Assembly: GCA_003141795.1 (NCBI GenBank)
Contig: PLNO01000255.1
Span: 1 to 5,519 of the forward strand
DNA length: 5,519 nt
Source: Spirochaetaceae bacterium
GTDB lineage: Bacteria; Spirochaetota; Spirochaetia; SZUA-6; Fen-1364
Reading direction: 5' to 3'
Under the pieces are notes generated by a model that was not told where the DNA came from, ran no database searches, and was given only the letters and a program-made list of their open reading frames with translations. Made by a program: the position numbers and the translations under genes. Shown in pieces: positions 1 through 5,519 of the stretch (positions within the stretch are counted from its first letter, which is position 1; every line of letters starts with the position of its first letter).

Positions 1-18
1 GGTCCCCCCTGCGGCGGA

Positions 19-1434
19 TCATTCGCCTGACGGTGTGCCTTTGAGAAGCCCGTCCAGCTTGGCAAGCATCCCCTTGAGCTGTGCCTTCGTCAGGGCGAAC
101 TCGCTCACCCCGTCCACGAAGACCGCATCGAAGTCGCGGTCATAGGGGGCGAAGTCGACCCGCACTGGTTTCTTCGACCCCTTATTCAGCGTGTACTTCA
201 CGGAGACTTCAGGGGTGTCCGTCACCCGGTGGGTCACTTCCCCCTCCACCATGAGACCGATGAGCTCCTGGTAGAAGGCCTTGAAGCTCTTCTCCTCCAC
301 GCTCTTGCCGTTCGCGGTATAGGAGGCGACCACCTCGTCAGGGTCTCCCGCCTTCGCCGCCTTCTTGGTCGTCCGCGTTATGGTGAGCACGTGTGATGCG
401 CCCGCGGCGGCGATGTCGATGCGGTCGACGTCGTCGATATTCGGGATGAACGCGAACTTGTCCACGAGGTCGAACGGCGGCGTGCTCATGAAGGAGAGAC
501 TCGAGGTCTCCACCGTCATGACGCTGGGCTGTCCCTTCACCATGAAATAGGTCTTCCCGTCCGCCGCCGCGGAGCCGAACAGGAAGTCGATCGTGTTCGA
601 CTTGTCACGCACGACCGCTTCCCCCCATGGCCGCGAGAGACCGTACCGGGAGAGGTCCTTCGGCGCATCCTCCACGAAATCGGCGATCGTGACCCCTTGT
701 GCCCCTTTGATGATGGAATCCTGCTTGTTCGCGTCCAGGCCGCGGGGGGTGGCATAGGGGCGCATGAGGACGAACCCGCCGAAGCCGAGCTGATAGGTCT
801 TGCTCTCCTCCGGGCTCTTCTGCCGTACCTCGATGACGGTACCATTGCGCTCGACGAGCTTGAGGTAGGCGAGCTCGTCGTAGTTGATTGCGGGGGCAAG
901 TGACTTGGAGCGGACGTTGTTCACCGTCCAGTGCAGATGCTCCCCGTTGTTCACCCAGATCGTGTAGACCTTGGGGTTGCCCTTCACCTGCAGGTAGTAG
1001 GTGTTGCCGGCATCCGTGCGGTTGCCGAGGATGACTTCCACCGTGGTCCCGTTCTCCCACGTGGCGATGCCGCGCGCCTGAGCCGGTGCAAGGCCGAATG
1101 CCGCGAGGTCAGTCGGTTGAGGATCGATGACCCGCTCGGCGTACAGGGCGGAGAAGGTGTAGAGAAGGTCGTCCATGTTGGAGGTATCCACCTTGGCGAT
1201 GGAGGCGGGATCGGTCAGCCACGTCCCGTTCTTTTTGGTGAACGTGAGCGTGCCCTCCTTGCGGTCCGTCAGGACGATTTTCGTGATGGCGTCCTTGTCC
1301 CCCTTCGCCAGCTCGAGCTGGGGCGTCTGCGCCGCGGCAGGTGCGGGCTTGGGCCGGGTCAGCCAGAAGTACGCACCGATCAGCACGCCGAGGACGGCAA
1401 CGACGGCGATCAGCGTCCACGCGCGCTTGCTCAT
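19..1434 (-). CDS. DUF4340 domain-containing membrane-anchored protein, accessory to the Gld-type ABC system
   Basis: This is the fourth subunit of the operon; its biochemical function is unknown. The 471 residues begin MSKRAW with one hydrophobic helix (about 6-25) that lacks a lipobox Cys, so it is probably an uncleaved anchor. A Pro/Ala linker (27-38) follows, then an extracytoplasmic beta-rich region of about 430 residues. DUF4340 hallmarks are DLAAFGLAPAQ (109-119) with YYLQVKGNPKVYTIW (146-160), and again DLSRYGLSRPW (260-270) with YFMVKGQPSVMTV (296-308). A third, more diverged copy appears to end the protein: YTLNKGSKKPVRVDFAPYD (414-432), then AVFVDGVSEFALTKAQL (437-453). The ATG overlaps the GldG stop (ATGA). 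An AGGAG at 1448-1444, 9 nt upstream and inside the GldG gene, supports this start. The protein ends in SGE with a TGA stop, and 18 bases remain to the window edge. DUF4340 genes beside GldG-type genes are a recurrent arrangement, so a shared complex is a good inference. Confidence 0.9.
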   Translation of the reverse strand: MSKRAWTLIAVVAVLGVLIGAYFWLTRPKPAPAAAQTPQLELAKGDKDAITKIVLTDRKEGTLTFTKKNGTWLTDPASIAKVDTSNMDDLLYTFSALYAERVIDPQPTDLAAFGLAPAQARGIATWENGTTVEVILGNRTDAGNTYYLQVKGNPKVYTIWVNNGEHLHWTVNNVRSKSLAPAINYDELAYLKLVERNGTVIEVRQKSPEESKTYQLGFGGFVLMRPYATPRGLDANKQDSIIKGAQGVTIADFVEDAPKDLSRYGLSRPWGEAVVRDKSNTIDFLFGSAAADGKTYFMVKGQPSVMTVETSSLSFMSTPPFDLVDKFAFIPNIDDVDRIDIAAAGASHVLTITRTTKKAAKAGDPDEVVASYTANGKSVEEKSFKAFYQELIGLMVEGEVTHRVTDTPEVSVKYTLNKGSKKPVRVDFAPYDRDFDAVFVDGVSEFALTKAQLKGMLAKLDGLLKGTPSGE

Positions 1435-2894
1435 AGATGGCGTCTCCTCATCCAGACGAAGAACCCCGCGCCCAGCACGAGCAAGGGGAGGAGGATCACG
1501 ACGAACCCGCTCCAGAGCAGCGCCTGGAGGTTGTTCACGTTCAACCGCATGGTCTGCAGGCTCTTGGGCCGGATGGTGATGCTTTCCTTCTGGCCTTTCA
1601 GCCAGCCGAGTGAGTTCATGAAGAACTCTCCGTTACCCGGGACCTGAGCGGTGATGGACTGCGCGAGGAATCGCACGTCCCCCACCACGACGAGCTTCGT
1701 GTCCTGCTTCGACTGGTCCGTTGCCGGGTCGGTGATCGCCACGGCCAGCGTGAACGGACCGGGCAGATCCCCGCTCTGCCGCTCCGCCGAACGGACGCTG
1801 TTGATGTCGCGCTTGCCGTACGATTTGGCGGAGGAGGTGAGGAGCGGCTCGATCCGCAAGCTGCGTTTCTTGAGGTCGAGCGTCTGCACGGCCTGCGCCC
1901 CGATCATCACCATCGGGTAGTTGTTGGCGCGGATCGGGGAGAGGATGTCGTGCGCTTCGAGGGTCGGGATGACGTAGACGGGGTTCGATGCGGCGATCCT
2001 GTTCTGGTCCCCCTCCACGACGACGATGCTGCGGACCTCGACGCCGTAGGTCTTCAGGAGCCCGCCGAGGTTCGGCAGAGCGTTGTCCCTTGCCAGCAGG
2101 TCGACGAGGATTTCCGCCCTTCCCCCATTGGCGAGGTAATCACGCAGTTTGTCCGCTTCATCCGCCGTCAGATCCGTCTTCGGCGCAAGGACCAGCACGA
2201 GGTCCGCGTCGGCCGGCACCGCCTTGTCGGTGAGGAAATTGAGGTCCTTTACCGCGTAGTTCTCATTGCTCACGGGTGTGGCCATTCCGACCGACTGCAG
2301 GCTCTGCTCGCCGTGGCCGCCCAGCACGTACAGGGTGACGTTTTTGGCCGCCGTCACGTAGAGGAGCGCCGAGGTCACCCGCTGCTCCACGGAGATCGAG
2401 GTGAGCTGCGGCTGCGCGTTGGGGTTGGACGGATCGTAGTTCGACGTGTCGAAGTTGTACATGTCGTAGTAGCCGATCGTCTTGAACTTCGGTCCCGCGA
2501 CAACCACGAGCGAGCCGGCGCCGATGCCCTGGCCCGTGGGATCGTACTGCTTCGTCCAGCCCGGATTCATCTCCGGGTCGATCGTCTGCAGCTTGAGGTG
2601 CTTGCTGCGGGAGGCGTACTTGGCGAGGATCTCCTTCACCGTCACGTCCTCCGAGCCGGCCCGGGACAGCGTGGTGATGGTGATGTCGGTCTTGAGAGAG
2701 TCCAGGAGCTTGTAGGTCTCCGGGGACAACGAATACAGCTTGTTCTTCGTCAGATCGAGCTTGCCGGGGATCTGGCCCACCAGCACGTTGATGACGACCA
2801 CGACGGCCAGGACGACCACGACGAGGAGGGTCGCGTACCCTCCGAATCGGAACTTCCTGCTCTTCAGGGAATCCAGTAGTGTCGTTTTCTTCAC
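1431..2894 (-). CDS. GldG-family ABC transporter auxiliary protein
   Basis: This is a membrane-anchored subunit whose large middle domain should lie outside the cytoplasmic membrane and cooperate with the GldF-like permease. It has 487 residues, with one membrane helix near each end (about 18-40 and 457-481). Just after the first helix is the family signature LDLTKNKLYSLSPET (46-60). The middle contains LYVLGGHGEQ (188-197), DYLANGGRAEILVD (252-265) and a segment at 401-432 with VVVGDVRFLAQS followed by GNGEFFMNSLGWL. All are typical positions of GldG / ABC-transporter auxiliary proteins. This domain (GIFT, shared with eukaryotic IFT52) is related to class I glutamine amidotransferases, but I see no nucleophilic Cys in a GxCxG elbow, so a binding rather than catalytic role is inferred. 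The gene starts with GTG 12 nt after the permease stop. Its TGA overlaps the next gene's ATG by 4 nt. The C-terminal MRRRHL is a cytoplasmic positive tail. Confidence 0.93.
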   Translation of the reverse strand: MKKTTLLDSLKSRKFRFGGYATLLVVVVLAVVVVINVLVGQIPGKLDLTKNKLYSLSPETYKLLDSLKTDITITTLSRAGSEDVTVKEILAKYASRSKHLKLQTIDPEMNPGWTKQYDPTGQGIGAGSLVVVAGPKFKTIGYYDMYNFDTSNYDPSNPNAQPQLTSISVEQRVTSALLYVTAAKNVTLYVLGGHGEQSLQSVGMATPVSNENYAVKDLNFLTDKAVPADADLVLVLAPKTDLTADEADKLRDYLANGGRAEILVDLLARDNALPNLGGLLKTYGVEVRSIVVVEGDQNRIAASNPVYVIPTLEAHDILSPIRANNYPMVMIGAQAVQTLDLKKRSLRIEPLLTSSAKSYGKRDINSVRSAERQSGDLPGPFTLAVAITDPATDQSKQDTKLVVVGDVRFLAQSITAQVPGNGEFFMNSLGWLKGQKESITIRPKSLQTMRLNVNNLQALLWSGFVVILLPLLVLGAGFFVWMRRRHL

Positions 2895-2900
2895 GGCGTT

Positions 2901-2908
2901 CCTCCCTT
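2901..2908 (-). promoter_or_regulatory. Ribosome binding site of the GTG-initiated GldG-family gene
   Basis: The minus strand reads AAGGGAGG, ending 6 nt before the GTG at 2894. Its first two bases are the last two of the permease TAA stop (2909-2907), so terminating ribosomes stop on the next gene's Shine-Dalgarno sequence. This supports GTG 2894 as the start; it yields MKKTTLLDSL before the first membrane helix. Confidence 0.75.
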
Positions 2909-3776
2909 ACACCCAGCGCCGCTTGTCGATCATGCGGATCGTCAGGAAGACGAAAGCGCCGGAAAACGAGATGTAGTACACGATCGGGCTCAGCCCGAGC
3001 ACTCCCATGCTGAAGTCGTTGTAGCGCTTCACGAGGGAGAACCACGAGAGCACCTTCCCGATCAGCCCCTGGAACATGCCGCGGGAGAAGACGTAGAGAA
3101 GCACGACGAGCGCGGCGGCGATCACGAAGGTGACCACGGTTGCCAGTGTGTTGCGCGTCCCCGTGAAGACCAGGAGCACGAGCAGCGCCCCGAGAAGGGC
3201 GAGGAAGACGAGGCCCGAGACCGGGTCCGACGGCACGCTCTGCGCGACGAAATCGAGGATCCAGATCACCAGCAGCGCGGCGAAGGTCTCCACCGCGGCG
3301 ATGAGCTGGTTGTCCGTGAGGCAGGAGAAGAAAAGCCCCACGGCGATGAACGCGGATCCCAGGAGAAAGAACCCGATGTACCCGCCGAGGATCTCCGACC
3401 AGGCGAGCCCGCCCAGGGCGAAGAAGCTCATGATCACCGGGTACAGCACCGTGATGAGGAGGGTGATCACGAAGACCGCGACGGCGGCGAGATACTTGCC
3501 CAGCACGATCCCGGTGATGGACAGCGGGCTCGTGATGAGGAGCTGATCGGTCTTCTGTCTCGTTTCCTCGGAGATGAGCCGCATCGTGAGGATCGGCACG
3601 AGGAACAGGAAGATGAAGCTGAGGTTGCTGAGCACCCCGTTGAAGTTCGGGTTGCCGGACAACAGGTTGGAAATGGCGAAGAACACGCCCGCGATCAGGA
3701 TGAAGAACCCGACGAACACGTACCCGATCGGCGATGTAAAGTATGCCTTGAGTTCCCTGCGAAATACCGCGAGCAT
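2907..3776 (-). CDS. ABC-2 type membrane permease, GldF-like
   Basis: This is the inner-membrane permease of the operon's ABC system. It probably works as a homodimer because no second permease gene is visible. The 289 residues are strongly hydrophobic, with about eight predicted membrane segments at roughly 17-38, 49-66, 96-118, 128-151, 157-178, 186-204, 208-229 and 264-281. The N-terminus FRRELKAYFTSPIGYVF is the hallmark of GldF-type ABC-2 permeases. The cytoplasmic loop ISEETRQKTDQLLITSPLS (68-86) has the conserved E-E-x-x-x-x-T-x-x-x-L-x-x-x-P coupling-helix pattern that contacts the ATPase. The C-terminus ends in a short basic tail, IDKRRW. The ATG is preceded by GAGAGG (3791-3786) inside the ATPase gene, 9 nt away. 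The gap to the ATPase stop is one base, which implies translational coupling. The transported substrate cannot be read from the sequence. Confidence 0.94.
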   Translation of the reverse strand: MLAVFRRELKAYFTSPIGYVFVGFFILIAGVFFAISNLLSGNPNFNGVLSNLSFIFLFLVPILTMRLISEETRQKTDQLLITSPLSITGIVLGKYLAAVAVFVITLLITVLYPVIMSFFALGGLAWSEILGGYIGFFLLGSAFIAVGLFFSCLTDNQLIAAVETFAALLVIWILDFVAQSVPSDPVSGLVFLALLGALLVLLVFTGTRNTLATVVTFVIAAALVVLLYVFSRGMFQGLIGKVLSWFSLVKRYNDFSMGVLGLSPIVYYISFSGAFVFLTIRMIDKRRWV

Positions 3777-3777
3777 G

Positions 3778-4725
3778 TCAGGATACCTCTCTTTCTTCGG
3801 TGGTGAGGTTGAGGAATATCTCCTCCAGGCTGAGGTCCATGGACTTCATCAGGAGCAGGGGGAGGTTGCCTTTCGCGAATGCCTGGAACACCTCGCGGCG
3901 AACGTCCTGGTCCCGATTGGCTTCGACGACGATGTCGACGGTCCCCGGTTCGCGGCTTCCCGTGCTGTGGACCGCTGTGACGTTCGGAACGCCGCGGGCC
4001 ACGGCCAGCGCCGCGGCTTCCGCTCCGGCGACCCTGAGGGTGAGGCGATTGTCTCCGGTGAGCCCCCGTGAGAGATTCTCCGGGGTGTCACTGGCCACGA
4101 TCTTGCCGCGGTTGATGATGAGCACCCGGCTGCACACGGCCTGGACCTCGGGGAGGATGTGGGAGCTGATGATGATCGTGTGCTCCCGGCCCAGCTCGCG
4201 CACGAGATTGCGCGTTTCGATGATCTGCTGAGGGTCGAGGCCGATCGTGGGCTCGTCGAGGATGAGGACCGGCGGCGTGCCGATGACGGCCTGGGCGATG
4301 CCGACGCGCTGCTTGTACCCCTTGGAGAGGTTCTTCACCAGCCGTCTGGCCACGTCGGTGATCTTCACCATCTCCATGGCGCGGCTCATGTCCTCCCTGC
4401 GGAGGTGGCGCGGCACGCCTTTGATGTCGCAGACGAAGGAGAGGTACTCCTGGACGGTCATGTCCATGTACAGCGGCGGCAGCTCGGGCATGTAGCCGAT
4501 CTGCCTCTTTACCGCGCGGGGCTCCTCGAGGATGTCGTGCCCGTCCACCTTCACCGACCCTTCGGTCGCTGAGAGGTAGCCGGTGATGATGTTCATCGTG
4601 GTGGACTTGCCCGCACCATTGGGCCCGAGAAACCCGAGTATCTCACCCCGATTGACGGTGAAGTTCAGCGTGTCGACGGCCACGCGTTGGCCGTACCTCT
4701 TGGTGACGTTCTCGACCTGTATCAA
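3778..4725 (-). CDS. ABC transporter ATP-binding protein, GldA-like (ABC-2 type)
   Basis: This is the cytoplasmic ATPase that would drive the permease encoded next. The 315 residues hold one complete nucleotide-binding domain followed by a C-terminal extension. Visible motifs are A-loop Tyr11, Walker A GPNGAGKST (34-42), a Q-loop region reading GYMPELPPLY with Glu81 where Gln is usual, the ABC signature LSKGY (133-137), Walker B VLILDEP (153-159), D-loop GLDP (162-165) and H-loop His189. The LSKGY signature and Glu in the Q-loop are common in GldA/ABC-2 export ATPases and do not suggest inactivity. Residues from about 225 to 310 resemble the DUF4162-type tail, including SLEEIFLNLT near the end. 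The start is a TTG, chosen because a strong AAAGGAGA lies upstream and MIQVENVTKRYG is the normal family N-terminus. The stop is one base before the permease ATG. Naming it gldA would imply a gliding role that the sequence does not show. Confidence 0.95.
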   Translation of the reverse strand: MIQVENVTKRYGQRVAVDTLNFTVNRGEILGFLGPNGAGKSTTMNIITGYLSATEGSVKVDGHDILEEPRAVKRQIGYMPELPPLYMDMTVQEYLSFVCDIKGVPRHLRREDMSRAMEMVKITDVARRLVKNLSKGYKQRVGIAQAVIGTPPVLILDEPTIGLDPQQIIETRNLVRELGREHTIIISSHILPEVQAVCSRVLIINRGKIVASDTPENLSRGLTGDNRLTLRVAGAEAAALAVARGVPNVTAVHSTGSREPGTVDIVVEANRDQDVRREVFQAFAKGNLPLLLMKSMDLSLEEIFLNLTTEEREVS

Positions 4726-4730
4726 GGCAA

Positions 4731-4738
4731 TCTCCTTT
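4731..4738 (-). promoter_or_regulatory. Ribosome binding site of the TTG-initiated ABC ATPase gene
   Basis: On the minus strand the sequence reads AAAGGAGA. The GGAG core (4735-4732) ends 6 nt before the TTG at 4725. This near-ideal Shine-Dalgarno sequence fixes the TTG as the start. No in-frame ATG or GTG lies nearby that would keep the conserved N-terminus. Confidence 0.75.
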
Positions 4739-4776
4739 CCGAACGAAGGCGCGGATCAGGTATATCAGATTCGTGT

Positions 4777-5484
4777 TCACGGGTACACACCCTCGGCGAT
4801 TTTCACGAGCAGCAAGAGGTCGTCGATCACGAACGCCGGAGGCTCGCCCGGTCCCGGCCACGGCGCGCGCGCCGGGTTGTACCAGCAGGCGTCGATGCCG
4901 GCCGCGCGCGCGCCGTCCACGTCGGCGCGGGGATTGTCGCCGATGCAGAGGAGCTCCGCGGGCGGCAGACCGAGCGCCGAACAGGCCGCGGCAAAGAACC
5001 GCGGATCGGGCTTGCCGATTCCCACCTCCTCGGAGATGAGCACGGCGGCGAACATCTCAGCGATGCCCGACACGGCAAGCCTCCCGCGCTGCACGAGAGA
5101 GATCCCGTTCGTGACGAGGCAGAGCGGCCCCGCTTTTCGCAGTGCACTGAGCGCCGAAAGCGCACCGGGCAGGAGAGAGGCCTTGCGGGACAGCCGTTCG
5201 AGGTACGCGGTTGCGGTGCGGCGCGCGTCACCTGGCACACCGAGGGCGGCAAGCACGTCCACGAACCGTCCCACCTTCAGATCGGCAAGGGAAACCTCGG
5301 CGGATTCGAATCGCTTCCACCAGCCCGTGTTGATCGGGCGATAGACCTCGAGCGCGTGAGCGAGGGGAACGCGAGGTGCGGCATCGTGAAAAGTTTCTTC
5401 CAGGGCTTCCCTCTCCGCGGAGTCATAGTCGAAGAGCGTGTTATCCGCGTCCAGAAGGAAGCCTCTATATTTCCTGATCAACAC
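4777..5484 (-). CDS. HAD-superfamily hydrolase, YjjG-type (d)NMP 5'-nucleotidase/phosphatase
   Basis: This is probably a cytoplasmic HAD phosphatase that removes phosphate from nucleoside monophosphates or similar small substrates. Numbered from the GTG at 5484 (235 aa), all four HAD motifs are present. Motif I is DADNTLFDYD at 12-21, with nucleophile D12 and acid/base D14. Motif II is VTNG, with T125. Motif III is the lysine of GKPDP, K158. Motif IV is GDNPRADVDGARAAG, with D183 and D188. The helical cap lies between motifs I and II. Motif I, the 'INTGWWKRFE' cap segment and the length (YjjG is about 225 aa) fit the YjjG family, a house-cleaning nucleotidase; the exact substrate is inference. 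The start is uncertain. The frame stays open to a TTG at 5517, and GTG 5484 and TTG 5481 are the starts that best match family length. None has a good ribosome binding site, and no ATG precedes motif I. A start beyond the window cannot be excluded. It ends 51 nt before the ABC operon. Confidence 0.85.
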   Translation of the reverse strand: MLIRKYRGFLLDADNTLFDYDSAEREALEETFHDAAPRVPLAHALEVYRPINTGWWKRFESAEVSLADLKVGRFVDVLAALGVPGDARRTATAYLERLSRKASLLPGALSALSALRKAGPLCLVTNGISLVQRGRLAVSGIAEMFAAVLISEEVGIGKPDPRFFAAACSALGLPPAELLCIGDNPRADVDGARAAGIDACWYNPARAPWPGPGEPPAFVIDDLLLLVKIAEGVYP

Positions 5485-5519
5485 CCCTAAGATGCAGGGA
5501 ATCGCTCCCGCCTTCAAGG

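Noticed and set aside
3..10. Minus-strand AGGGGGGA just after the DUF4340 stop, as a possible ribosome site for a further gene
   Set aside because: The window ends three bases later, so no start codon can be seen. A G-run in a GC-rich genome is weak evidence.
1950..2879. A 309-codon open frame on the plus strand, antisense to the GldG-like gene
   Set aside because: Its translation is dominated by Arg, Val, His, Asp and Glu with no recognisable domain, as expected from the complementary strand of a GC-rich gene. The minus-strand frame is clearly a GldG-family protein.
4074..4496. Glu in place of Gln in the ATPase Q-loop and LSKGY instead of LSGGQ as signs of a degenerate ATPase
   Set aside because: Both variants are usual in GldA/ABC-2 export ATPases, and Walker A, Walker B, D-loop and H-loop are intact.
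4726..4776. Terminator between the HAD gene and the ABC operon
   Set aside because: No stable stem followed by a T-run was found in the 51 nt; only a short CCG/CGG pairing is possible.
4758..4787. Possible promoter for the ABC operon: an extended -10-like TGATATACC (4766-4758) with a TGTACC at -35 spacing
   Set aside because: Only four of six -10 bases match and the highly conserved final T is missing. The -35 matches at three of six. This is too weak to call, although it is the only AT-leaning spot in the 51-nt gap.
4687..5490. A 267-codon plus-strand open frame antisense to the HAD gene, and a similar 238-codon one at 931-1647
   Set aside because: Both have low-complexity Arg/Gly/Ala-rich composition and no motifs. 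They lie opposite a HAD phosphatase with all four motifs and a recognisable DUF4340 protein.

Overview
The window is a densely packed bacterial stretch with all genes on the minus strand, so it reads from high to low coordinates. It is visibly GC-rich and uses several non-ATG starts (one TTG, one GTG, and one gene with no usable ATG). There is no rRNA, tRNA or other taxonomic marker. The gene set occurs in many phyla (for example spirochaetes, clostridia, deltaproteobacteria and Bacteroidota), so I assign only a GC-rich bacterium.

Layout in transcription order: (1) a HAD-superfamily phosphatase of the YjjG nucleotidase type (about 5484-4777), whose upstream edge is close to the window end; (2) after 51 nt, an ABC-2-type ATPase of the GldA kind (4725-3778); (3) after 1 nt, an ABC-2 membrane permease of the GldF kind (3776-2907); (4) after 12 nt, a GldG-family membrane-anchored extracytoplasmic auxiliary protein (2894-1431); (5) overlapping it by 4 nt (ATGA), a DUF4340 protein with one N-terminal membrane anchor (1434-19). 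The last 18 bases hold no gene.

Genes 2-5 form one translationally linked operon for a complete export-type ABC complex. The ATPase probably dimerises on the cytoplasmic face of two GldF-type permeases. GldG and the DUF4340 protein each present a large domain outside the membrane. GldA/F/G are named after Flavobacterium gliding motility genes, but the same set is widespread in non-gliding bacteria, where its substrate is not established. Nothing else in this window points to gliding. The phosphatase is probably an unrelated housekeeping neighbour.

I found no mobile element, CRISPR array, RNA gene or convincing terminator. The least ordinary feature is in the DUF4340 protein: its extracytoplasmic part reads as three successive diverged copies of one roughly 135-145-residue unit.
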